Assembly: GCF_013377255.1 (NCBI RefSeq) | Contig: NZ_CP016614.1 | Span: forward strand, 2,240,501 to 2,304,500 | DNA length: 64,000 nt | Direction of reading: 5' to 3' | Origin: Mannheimia granulomatis | GTDB lineage: Bacteria; Pseudomonadota; Gammaproteobacteria; Enterobacterales; Pasteurellaceae | Part shown: positions 24,304 to 32,195 of the stretch, piece after piece | How positions within the stretch are numbered: the first letter of the stretch is position 1 | Layout of the letters: every line of letters begins with the position of its first letter | Program-made: the position numbers and the translations under genes | The notes under the pieces: generated by a model | The model's database searches: none | Seen by the model: only the letters and a program-made list of their open reading frames with translations | Told to the model about the DNA's origin: nothing

Positions 24304-25836
24304 ATGAATTTCGATTTAAATCAATTACTACAAGGCCCTGTACGTGATTTAGTCCTTAACCAAGTTACTAAACAACTTGGCGTAACAAATGGAGATGGTG
24401 GCAGCCTATTAAATAGAGGTTTAGCCATAATATTAGGTGGTATGACACAAAAAGCAAGCAGTACCGAAGGCATCGGTGGCTTATTTGACTTAATCCAAAA
24501 CACCAATATTCGAACTAATCCGTTAGATATGCTAACAGGTGAAGCAGATATCAACGCAGGCAACTTATTAGAGCTAGGGAAAAGTATTTTACCGAACCTA
24601 TTTGGCGAACGTACCGATACTGTTGCTAATCACCTTGCAAATAGCACAAATACTTCTCCGGTGGCTGCAAAAGGCATCTTAGGCATGCTATTACCATTTG
24701 TATTTTCTTTCTTTAAAGGAAAAATCGCAAACGGTCTAGGTTTAAGTGGTTTCGCAAACTTATTAACTGAACAAACCAGAGCTCTTTCTCCGTACCTAGA
24801 TAGCAGTGCATTAGGTGCTTTGGGTTTTGCAAATAAATCATTTGATAATGTATTAAGCCATGTTACCAAATTCGGAACCACGGCAGCAGCAACCGGCGCA
24901 GCCGTTAAACATACAGTTTCCGGAAGTACAGAACAAGCCGCGAAATCCTCTACCAATTTAAGCAAATGGTTAATCGGTGGTGGTGTACTTTTAGCAGCAT
25001 TATTTGGGATTAAAAGCTGCACAGAAAAAGCCAATACGACTTCAACCGCCACACCGGCAGCTCAAACTGCTACTGCAACAGCGGGCGAATCAAACCAAGT
25101 GTCGGAAGGTTTAGGCAATTTAGCGTGGTTAAAAACCGATAAAGATTTAACTGTCTCAGGTACAGTGCAAAATGAAAGCATCAAAACAAATATCTTAGAT
25201 GCATTCAAAGGATTAGCCGCTGGTTTACCTTTAGTGGATAAATTAGTAGTTGATGCTAAAGCTGATCAATTTAGCTTTACTGATTTTGCCGGCTTAGCAA
25301 GCTTATTTAAAGATTTCCCAAGTGTAAACGGTGCTTTTGCGGATAAAGTATTTAACTTAATCGGTGAAGTATCAAGCGTGGATGCTAAAACAAGCTTAGT
25401 AGAAAAAGCAAAAGCATTATTGGGTAGCGTATTTACCGTTAATGCAGATAAAGTTGCAGTAGCAGTAGCAGAACCGGAGGCAGAAGTGATTTCAGATATG
25501 TCTTTATCTAAATTAGATTTAGACATTAGCTTTGCAACGGGTTCATCAGAAATTAAACCGCGTTACTTCCGCCGCTTAAATGCATTAGCACAGTACATTA
25601 TTGAAAACAAACGCACAGGCGAAGTTGCAGGCTATACCGATAATGTAGGTGATGCAGCAGCTAACCAAAAATTATCGGAACAACGTGCAAATGCATTACG
25701 TGATTACTTAATCAAACAAGGCGTTCCTGCAGAAGCATTAATCGCTGTAGGTTACGGTCAAGAAAATCCTATTGCAGATAATAGTACTGAGGAAGGCCGT
25801 ACTAAAAACCGCCGTATTGAATTTAACGTACGTTAA
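24304..25836 (+). CDS. DUF937 domain protein fused to a C-terminal OmpA domain
   Basis: A 510-residue membrane protein. Residues 1 to about 200 resemble DUF937 (YidB-like; LLNRGLAIILGGMTQKAS, GILGMLLPFVFSFFKG). One transmembrane helix lies at about 222-240 (KWLIGGGVLLAALFGIKSC). Then comes a Thr/Ala-rich linker, a BON-like alpha/beta region at about 270-390 (LTVSGTVQNESIK) and a C-terminal OmpA peptidoglycan-binding domain from about 400 (DISFATGSSEIKP, GYTDNVGD, NQKLSEQRANALRDYL, GRTKNRRIEF). This predicts an inner-membrane anchor with DUF937 inside and OmpA in the periplasm on the cell wall. Function unknown; a cell-envelope role is inferred. Confidence 0.85.
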   Translation: MNFDLNQLLQGPVRDLVLNQVTKQLGVTNGDGGSLLNRGLAIILGGMTQKASSTEGIGGLFDLIQNTNIRTNPLDMLTGEADINAGNLLELGKSILPNLFGERTDTVANHLANSTNTSPVAAKGILGMLLPFVFSFFKGKIANGLGLSGFANLLTEQTRALSPYLDSSALGALGFANKSFDNVLSHVTKFGTTAAATGAAVKHTVSGSTEQAAKSSTNLSKWLIGGGVLLAALFGIKSCTEKANTTSTATPAAQTATATAGESNQVSEGLGNLAWLKTDKDLTVSGTVQNESIKTNILDAFKGLAAGLPLVDKLVVDAKADQFSFTDFAGLASLFKDFPSVNGAFADKVFNLIGEVSSVDAKTSLVEKAKALLGSVFTVNADKVAVAVAEPEAEVISDMSLSKLDLDISFATGSSEIKPRYFRRLNALAQYIIENKRTGEVAGYTDNVGDAAANQKLSEQRANALRDYLIKQGVPAEALIAVGYGQENPIADNSTEEGRTKNRRIEFNVR

Positions 25837-25863
25837 TTGTTAATTAGCAATGCGATAAACAAC

Positions 25864-25902
25864 AAAGCGAGATAAAATAATATTTATCTCGCTTTATTTT
25901 TT
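25864..25902 (+). terminator. Terminator of the DUF937-OmpA gene
   Basis: AAAGCGAGATAAA (25864-25876) pairs perfectly with TTTATCTCGCTTT (25883-25895) across a 6-base loop, followed by ATTTTTT. Confidence 0.85.
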
Positions 25903-25921
25903 GGATCAGCGTATCCGGTAC

Positions 25922-25957
25922 CTAAAAATAAAGGAGGGTCAATTATATTAACCCTCC
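25922..25957 (-). terminator. Terminator of ftsN
   Basis: On the minus strand GGAGGGT and ACCCTCC flank an 11-base loop and are followed by TTTATTTTTAGG. It lies just after the ftsN stop, back to back with the terminator of the convergent gene. Confidence 0.75.
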
Positions 25958-25964
25958 CCTTATC

Positions 25965-26837
25965 TTACATTGCGACAATCACACACTCTGCTACGCTTCG
26001 CGCGTTAGATTGTGCTCTTGATGTTGCAGCTCTATCACCCACAGGTCCTACAAAAACACGGTTCCAGTCTGCACTAGTTGCAATTCTCGCATGAAATCCT
26101 GCCATAGCAAGTCGTGCTTGCATATTTTCAGCTTGAGCCTTATTTTTAAAAGCACCGCATTGTAACCCAAATTTACCTGCCTGATTTGCCGCCTTGTCCG
26201 CCGGAGTTGCTACAGCAGCGACAATTTTAGCCGGTTGCTGCTTCGCTTTTTCTTCTACTAACTTAGCTTGCTCTGCCTTCTTAGCATCTTGCTGTTTTTT
26301 CAATTCGGCTTGCTTGCGTTTTTCTTCTGCTTGTTTTTGAGCCAGTAATTCTTGCTCCGCCTTTTTCGCAGCTAACTCCTCTTCAGTTAATGCTTCTGTA
26401 GTCGGCATTGTTTCTGTGCCGTTTGTCGCATTGGTTGAAGCTGCTTCAGTCGTTTGAGCCTGTTGTGCTAAACGAGCCTCTTCCTGCTGGCGTCTTTCTT
26501 CAATTTGTTGCTTTTGCTGAGCCGTTAATTGAGCCAAACGCTCTTGTGAAGTTTGGCTATTATCCGTAATCACCGTTCTGGTTTCTAAATCACGAATATA
26601 AGTCCAAGTTTCTTCCGGACGGCTCGGCAACTCGCTTTTCGATTGCTGAGTGTTCGGTTGAGTTGTCGTAGCCGGCAACGTAGGCGTTGGTGCATTTGCT
26701 TTTAAGAACCATAAGCCGATGCCACATAATAAAATCAAGCCGATAATCAGCATTAAGATTTTTTTCACATTACTCTCTTTTTTTGTTTTTTTGCTCTTTT
26801 TCTCATTTGAACGAGCAATATAATCACGTTGTGGCAC
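25965..26837 (-). CDS. ftsN: Cell division protein FtsN
   Basis: FtsN activates septal peptidoglycan synthesis. The 290-residue bitopic protein has a short basic cytoplasmic N-terminus (PQRDYIARSNEKKSKK), one membrane helix (ILMLIIGLILLCGIGLWFL), a long Glu/Gln/Lys/Ala-rich coiled region (about 115-215) and a C-terminal SPOR domain (FGLQCGAFKNKAQAENM to the end) that binds denuded glycan. I chose GTG at 26837: it gives the N-terminus PQRDY shared with E. coli FtsN and has GGAAGGCGG upstream. The frame extends to a TTG at 26879, but through an AATTTGCAAATT dyad. Confidence 0.88.
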   Translation of the reverse strand: MPQRDYIARSNEKKSKKTKKESNVKKILMLIIGLILLCGIGLWFLKANAPTPTLPATTTQPNTQQSKSELPSRPEETWTYIRDLETRTVITDNSQTSQERLAQLTAQQKQQIEERRQQEEARLAQQAQTTEAASTNATNGTETMPTTEALTEEELAAKKAEQELLAQKQAEEKRKQAELKKQQDAKKAEQAKLVEEKAKQQPAKIVAAVATPADKAANQAGKFGLQCGAFKNKAQAENMQARLAMAGFHARIATSADWNRVFVGPVGDRAATSRAQSNARSVAECVIVAM

Positions 26838-26975
26838 AATAACCGCCTTCCATAAATTAAAAAATAAACTAATTTGCAAATTTTACTGTAAAAATAACCG
26901 CTTGCCTATCTTCTCTATTACTTTAACCTTTAAAGTTTTGTAAAAATCAACCAAAAAGATCCAAATTATTCGCTT

Positions 26976-27719
26976 TTATATATGAGAAAGATAAACATCA
27001 AAGCGATGATTTTTCGTTGTGTGTGAGAAATCCGGCTTTTGCTCCGCCAAAAATGGGGCATAATCCGGACGTTTTACCACCACTCGTTTTTTTGCCAATG
27101 CTTTTGCCGGTAAGAAAAAATCATCAGAATCTAAATCTGCTCCGACTAAATGCTGGAACACCCTCATCTCTTTTTTCACCAAAGCACTTTTTTGTTTATG
27201 AGGATACATCGGATCCAAATAAACAACATCTGCGGTTTGAATCTTCAGATCAAGCTGCGAAATGTTGCGAACATCAGCCAAAATCATACGTTCTTGCATA
27301 AAACTGCCAATCTCCGCATCTTGGTAGGCTCGGTTTAAACCATCTTCCAATAATGCTGCAACCACCGGATTTCGCTCCACCAATAATACTTTACAGCCCA
27401 CAGCCGCCAACACAAAAGCATCTCTTCCTAAACCTGCCGTTGCATCGATCACAGTTGGCAGATAATCTCCTTTAATACCAACAGCCTTAGCAACCGCTTC
27501 ACCTCTCCCTCCACCAAATTTACGGCGGTGAGCCATTGTGCCATCAACAAAATTGACTGCAATCGCCCCTAATTTTGGCTCATCTAACTTACGTAATTCC
27601 AGACGCTCCTCTGTTAGGACTAAGGCCAGAGGGCTGTCAGCTTGATGAACAAGTTGCCATTTATCACAAATTTGCTGGAATTTGTCTTGATTATCCGTTT
27701 CGTTAATTAATTGGATCAT
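26976..27719 (-). CDS. rsmJ: 16S rRNA (guanine-1516-N2)-methyltransferase
   Basis: RsmJ (YhiQ) methylates G1516 in helix 45 of 16S rRNA using S-adenosylmethionine. 247 residues, near the family size. SAM-binding motif I is VIDATAGLGRDAFVLA, and the catalytic-type motif VYLDPMYPHKQKSA is the family's DPMYP box. FGGGRGEAVAKAVG is also a signature. ATG 27719 overlaps the stop of the upstream peptidase gene by four bases, so translation is coupled. Confidence 0.93.
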   Translation of the reverse strand: MIQLINETDNQDKFQQICDKWQLVHQADSPLALVLTEERLELRKLDEPKLGAIAVNFVDGTMAHRRKFGGGRGEAVAKAVGIKGDYLPTVIDATAGLGRDAFVLAAVGCKVLLVERNPVVAALLEDGLNRAYQDAEIGSFMQERMILADVRNISQLDLKIQTADVVYLDPMYPHKQKSALVKKEMRVFQHLVGADLDSDDFFLPAKALAKKRVVVKRPDYAPFLAEQKPDFSHTTKNHRFDVYLSHI

Positions 27720-28378
27720 TTTAATAACTCATCAAAATTGGCAAGCAAACATTCTTTTCCTGCTACATCCTCATCTTGCCACGCTCCTTTAAGGATTTCA
27801 TCGGTAAATAACCTTTCATATTCTGCGGAAATCGGGCGATAGCTAATATGCCACGGTTCAAAGCCCACCCGTGTGTGTGCGCCGTCAAATGGGAAATAAA
27901 AGCCGAATCTTGCCGCATTGGCGTGTAACCACTTGGTCAATTCAGCAAAATAACCGCCCTCCAAATATTCCCATGGCTCAAGCAACAACGGGGTATTTTC
28001 CGGCAATAAATCCGGGTCAAAAATATCAATTTCTGTTCCCCAGTGATGACGGCTCGCCCCTGGCACCGCCGACCAACGCAACATTGCTTGGCATTTTTCG
28101 AAGTCTGACAGTTGGCTCATATCAATCGCAGTGCCATTATCATCGTGAACTTTACGTTCGCCGTTGAATTTCATATTCCAAATTAATTTTTGCCGTTCGA
28201 AATCTCGAAAGGTGCTGGCTGGCTGAAGATTAAAACCTGCCTCTTTTGCCCCTTGTTGCAATGCCAAAAATGCTTCAACTACTTCAGGCTGAAGGAAATG
28301 TTTATCCGAAAGCAGATTTGGCAAAGCCACTAAATGTTCACGGGTTTTGCCCGTTAAGATATTTGCAATTTTTTCCAC
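27716..28378 (-). CDS. M15B D-alanyl-D-alanine carboxypeptidase-like protein (VanY domain)
   Basis: A 220-residue zinc peptidase of the VanY/DacB type. The metal and catalytic residues are seen in SRHHWGTEIDIFD (His and Asp ligands) and EPWHISYRP (Glu base and His ligand). No signal peptide is visible, which is odd for an enzyme whose usual substrate is periplasmic peptidoglycan; cytoplasmic action on recycled muropeptides is one option. It overlaps rsmJ. An uptake signal ACCGCTTGT lies just upstream (about 28387). Confidence 0.85.
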   Translation of the reverse strand: MEKIANILTGKTREHLVALPNLLSDKHFLQPEVVEAFLALQQGAKEAGFNLQPASTFRDFERQKLIWNMKFNGERKVHDDNGTAIDMSQLSDFEKCQAMLRWSAVPGASRHHWGTEIDIFDPDLLPENTPLLLEPWEYLEGGYFAELTKWLHANAARFGFYFPFDGAHTRVGFEPWHISYRPISAEYERLFTDEILKGAWQDEDVAGKECLLANFDELLK

Positions 28379-28443
28379 AAAAATGACCGCTTGTATTAAA
28401 AAATAAGACAGATTATAAACTAAATTTAGCGGATTTTCGCCGA

Positions 28444-29283
28444 CTACTGGTGAGATACAACCCGCTGAATATGGATCATCAAATAAAGTTGTTCATCTTC
28501 ATTTAATGATTTTTGATAAGATGAGGTTAAATATTTATTGATTTTTTCCACACATTGATAGGCTTTGGGATAGGCAATTTTGGTTTGTTGATAGAGAAAA
28601 TCATCGCCTAATGCCGGTTCGGAATTAATAAAAAAGCGTTGGGCAAAATGCTGTAAATGGGTTAAAAAACGAGCGTAATCATAACTTTGCTCATCTAATT
28701 TCAAATTAAAGTGGTAAGCCACCATATTCAAAATATCTTTAATCATTTGAGTGGCTCGGTAAGTATCATTCATTGTTGAGCCATCAGTACGGGCATTAAA
28801 AATATGCAACGTAATAAAGCCCGCCTCATCTTCGCTCATTTTAACATTGAACGTTTTTTCAATTAATTCCACTGTATATAAACCAATCGCAAATTCCTGT
28901 TTATATAAACGCCGAATCTCAAATAACAGCCCATTAGGGATTGATTGGTTTTGTTTGGCTCGCTCAACAGCATGAAAAATATGATCGGGTAAACTGACAA
29001 AAATACTGTTGGATAATGTTGTCCCTAACTGTTGATTGGCATAATTCACCACTCGATTGACGAGCTGAAAATACTCTTGCGGAATTTCACTTAAAATTTC
29101 AGTTAATCGGGTAGCAAACAGGCTTTTGTTTAAACTAAAGGTTTTTTCTATTGCACTTTCATCTGCTATATCGCCCACTTTCTTACCAAATGCAATGCCT
29201 TTGCCAAGCACGACAAGCTCCATCTGAAACTCGTTTTCAGCTTGAATCGCATTATTATTGAAGATCTTGGTAATTTTTAGCAT
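28444..29283 (-). CDS. BglG/LicT-family transcriptional antiterminator
   Basis: An RNA-binding antiterminator for beta-glucoside genes. 279 residues. The N-terminal CAT RNA-binding domain is MLKITKIFNNNAIQAENE...ELVVLGKGIAFGKKVGD. Two PTS regulation domains follow, with phosphorylatable histidines in FVSLPDHIFHAVERA and FITLHIFNAR (PRD1) and in FLTHLQHFAQR and LYLMIHIQRV (PRD2). ATG 29283 (RBS AGGGAA) matches LicT; the longer frame reads through an uptake-signal pair. It is last in the operon EII-hydrolase-BglA-LicT, and its target is the RAT-like leader at 34171-34200. Confidence 0.92.
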   Translation of the reverse strand: MLKITKIFNNNAIQAENEFQMELVVLGKGIAFGKKVGDIADESAIEKTFSLNKSLFATRLTEILSEIPQEYFQLVNRVVNYANQQLGTTLSNSIFVSLPDHIFHAVERAKQNQSIPNGLLFEIRRLYKQEFAIGLYTVELIEKTFNVKMSEDEAGFITLHIFNARTDGSTMNDTYRATQMIKDILNMVAYHFNLKLDEQSYDYARFLTHLQHFAQRFFINSEPALGDDFLYQQTKIAYPKAYQCVEKINKYLTSSYQKSLNEDEQLYLMIHIQRVVSHQ

Positions 29284-29295
29284 AGTATTCCCTAT

Positions 29296-29342
29296 ACAAG
29301 CGGTCGAAATTCGCAAAAATTTTACGAAAAACAACCGCTTGT
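29296..29342. repeat. Inverted pair of uptake signal sequences
   Basis: ACAAGCGGT (29296-29304) and ACCGCTTGT (29334-29342) face each other across AATTCGCAAAAATTTTACG, in the short gap between the glucosidase and antiterminator genes. The pair can fold as a hairpin and may act as a partial terminator as well as an uptake signal. Confidence 0.75.
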
Positions 29343-29354
29343 GTCGATGAAGAA

Positions 29355-30824
29355 TTAAGACAGATCAGCTCCGTTACTGGCAATCACTTTTTTGTACCAG
29401 AAGAATGAGTCTTTACGGATACGTTCACGAGAACCCTTACCATCGTCATCAATGTCCACGAAAATAAAGCCATAACGTTTTGACATTTCAGAAGTAGACA
29501 TACTTACCAAGTCAATCGGCCCCCATTCCAAATAGCCAAGTAGCTCCACTCCATCGGTAATGGCCTCCTGCATTTGTTCAATATGAGCTTTGAGGTAGTC
29601 AATGCGGTAGCTGTCGTGGATTTTGCCGTTTTCAACTTTGTCGTAAGCACCTAAACCGTTTTCGACAATGAATAATGGTTTTTGATAGCGGTCGTACATT
29701 TCATTTAGGGTTAAACGTAAGCCGATAGGGTCAATTTGCCAGCCCCAGTCGGAAGCGTTCAGATATGGATTTTTTACTCCCTCAATTAAATTACCACCTA
29801 CTTTTTCGGCTTTATCATTGTGTTGGGTCACACAAACCGACATATAGTAGCTAAATGAGATAAAATCGACCGGATACTGTTTCAAAATCGCATCATCTCC
29901 TGCCTCTTTTTGGATATGCACGTTATTTTCTGCCCAATGACGTAACATATATTTCGGATATTCGCCACGAGCGTGAACATCAGTATAGAACAGATTTTGC
30001 TGATTTCCCCATTGGGCTTTGCGTTGATCAACAGGATCTGCGGTCAAGGCATAATGCAACATACGGGCGAGCATACACCCCATTTTGCCGTCAGGGATAA
30101 TATCGTGCAGTGCTTTTGTGGCTAAACTGCTGGCAATAAATTGATGATGTAACGCTTGATATTTAGCATTTTCTTGTTCACTTTCAGGCACACGATCTAG
30201 CACGACACCTGCACCGGTATATGGGCTGTGCATTGTAACCATATTAATTTCATTGAAAGTGAGCCAATATTTCACTTTATCTTTATAACGTTTAAATACC
30301 GTTTCAGCATAACGCACGAAGTGTCCAACCGTTTCACGGGCTAAGAAACCATTATATTTTTGGACTAAACCGAGTGGGATTTCATAATGGCAAAGCGTTA
30401 CCATTGGTTGAATGCCGTGTTTAAGTAGTTCATCAAACACACGATCATAAAATGCTAATCCCTCTTCATTTGGTTGTTCATCATAGCCGTTCGGGAAAAT
30501 TCTCGCCCAATGCAAAGAGATGCGAAACATTTTAAAGCCCATTTCTGCAAGTAAAGCAATATCTTCTTTATAGGTATGATAGAAATCAATCCCCTCTCTT
30601 TTCGGAAAACGTGCTTGGAATTTTCCGGATAAAATGTCATCAATCCGCTTAGAAGAAACTTCAATTGAGGCACTATGCGCCCCTCGTTCCGCTTTCGGCA
30701 CATAGGCGACCATATCAGCACTTGATAGCCCCTTACCACCTAAATCAAAACCGCCCTCAATTTGGTTGGCTGCTGTTGCACCGCCCCAAAGGAAATCTGC
30801 CGGAAATGGTTTTAAATAACTCAT
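29355..30824 (-). CDS. 6-phospho-beta-glucosidase (GH1)
   Basis: A cytoplasmic glycoside hydrolase family 1 enzyme that splits the phosphorylated sugars delivered by the neighbouring PTS. 489 residues. The acid/base is in LTFNEINMV (NE box) and the nucleophile in FIVENGLGA (ENG box). The phosphate-binding group of 6-phospho enzymes is suggested by SEMSKRYGFIFVD, the Ser-x(n)-Lys-x-Tyr pattern near the C-terminus. ATG 30824 has AGGAGCAAA upstream. Aryl substrates such as arbutin or salicin phosphate are most likely, as for BglA/BglB. Confidence 0.94.
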   Translation of the reverse strand: MSYLKPFPADFLWGGATAANQIEGGFDLGGKGLSSADMVAYVPKAERGAHSASIEVSSKRIDDILSGKFQARFPKREGIDFYHTYKEDIALLAEMGFKMFRISLHWARIFPNGYDEQPNEEGLAFYDRVFDELLKHGIQPMVTLCHYEIPLGLVQKYNGFLARETVGHFVRYAETVFKRYKDKVKYWLTFNEINMVTMHSPYTGAGVVLDRVPESEQENAKYQALHHQFIASSLATKALHDIIPDGKMGCMLARMLHYALTADPVDQRKAQWGNQQNLFYTDVHARGEYPKYMLRHWAENNVHIQKEAGDDAILKQYPVDFISFSYYMSVCVTQHNDKAEKVGGNLIEGVKNPYLNASDWGWQIDPIGLRLTLNEMYDRYQKPLFIVENGLGAYDKVENGKIHDSYRIDYLKAHIEQMQEAITDGVELLGYLEWGPIDLVSMSTSEMSKRYGFIFVDIDDDGKGSRERIRKDSFFWYKKVIASNGADLS

Positions 30825-30927
30825 AATTTGCTCCTATTGGTAAAATTTTATACTAATTTGACCGCTTGTCGGTCAGTTTAAATTAAAATGCTTAAATGTG
30901 TTATGTAGTTCAACTACACGGTTTTAT

Positions 30928-32127
30928 TTACTCCTGATTCAAACGCTGTTTAGCCGCCCACTCAAATAAAGACTCTCCTTGTGGATTTTTAGGCATATTG
31001 CGTAAGCTATAAATCCAAGACCAGTGCCCGTTATATTCGGTTCGACCTATTTTAACTTCCGGATAGACAGTTAAAATAGCTCCGTAATCACGCAAAGCCT
31101 GAAATACCCGTTTTGATGTTTTTGTATAAGCAATCGTTGGATCATTTACCGAATGGACTAGCCAAAATGGTTTATCTTTAATTGAAAGCAATTCGGCTTC
31201 CGTTGTGTGAATATCACTTACTGCTGCCGCTCTGTCTAATGCCGGTGCAGAAACACTTACTGCGGCAAAAAGTTGTGGATATTCAATTAACATTCGAGTT
31301 GCCATATAACCGCCGGCGGAAGCCCCAAACAAATAAATGCGATTCCGATCAATCTGATTCTGTGTGGCAATCTCTTCTATCAGTTCTTTAACTTGAACAA
31401 GATAGCCATTTTTATAATTGTTATACCAAGTATCAGGGACTTGTGGCACAACCACATAAGCTCCACCAAAAATTCTCTGTGTTTCCGGTGTGGTAAATGC
31501 TACGCCTACACGGTTAGCTAAAATGGGTGAAAGGTTATTTTGATATTCCTTCACACCACCTTCACCATTGCCGTGCAGCCATACAATAAGTGGTCTTGGC
31601 TTGTTGATATTTTGAGGACTAAAAAACTGATAATTTAAGCCATTGTGAGCTGTTTTGGCGGTAAAGTTAGCCGCTTCAGCATCTTGAATACCCTCATTCT
31701 GTTGGAAAGTGGTATTTTTCGGGAACACACTTTCTGTATTTAGCTGTACTTCATAGTCCAATTTTTGTAACACATTGCGAGAAATATCTCCCCCGACATA
31801 AGCCAGAGTATTGCCATTGGTAAGATCCGCAAACACTAATTCAATATTTCCATTTTTATTGATAAACGCTTTTTTGATTGCACGTTCTCCAGCAATTTGT
31901 CCAAAAACTTTATTCTCTTTTGGATCTATCGGTAGGCTACCTTTTACAAAAACATTAAAACTGCTTTTATCTAACTTTTGCCGATCAATCTTTAAATTAT
32001 GTGTTTCTAACTCCAATGCCGTAATTTTTTGCCCATCATCAAAGATTTCGGCTTTCAAGTTGAAATGTACGGTTTGAGCGGAAACGACAGAACTAACCAG
32101 CAAGGAAAGTAACGCATATTTTTTCAT
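30928..32127 (-). CDS. Secreted alpha/beta-hydrolase (esterase/peptidase-like)
   Basis: A 399-residue exported enzyme. A signal peptide covers about residues 1-17 (MKKYALLSLLVSSVVSA). An N-terminal beta-rich Ig-like domain (about 18-135) is followed by an alpha/beta hydrolase domain with HGNGEGG (oxyanion loop), the nucleophile elbow LFGASAGGYMATRM, Asp in VNDPTIAY and His in NGHWSWIY. It resembles polyhydroxybutyrate-depolymerase/feruloyl-esterase-like proteins. I chose ATG 32127 over the TTG 21 bases upstream because of the good AAAGGAAAA site. It lies between the PTS gene and the phospho-glucosidase, so it may free beta-glucosides from esters outside the cytoplasm (inference). Confidence 0.85.
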   Translation of the reverse strand: MKKYALLSLLVSSVVSAQTVHFNLKAEIFDDGQKITALELETHNLKIDRQKLDKSSFNVFVKGSLPIDPKENKVFGQIAGERAIKKAFINKNGNIELVFADLTNGNTLAYVGGDISRNVLQKLDYEVQLNTESVFPKNTTFQQNEGIQDAEAANFTAKTAHNGLNYQFFSPQNINKPRPLIVWLHGNGEGGVKEYQNNLSPILANRVGVAFTTPETQRIFGGAYVVVPQVPDTWYNNYKNGYLVQVKELIEEIATQNQIDRNRIYLFGASAGGYMATRMLIEYPQLFAAVSVSAPALDRAAAVSDIHTTEAELLSIKDKPFWLVHSVNDPTIAYTKTSKRVFQALRDYGAILTVYPEVKIGRTEYNGHWSWIYSLRNMPKNPQGESLFEWAAKQRLNQE

Positions 32128-32195
32128 CTTCCATTTTCCTTTATTCAAGCGATCAAATTTTGATGATTTTTTGCAAAATTCAACCGCTTACACCC

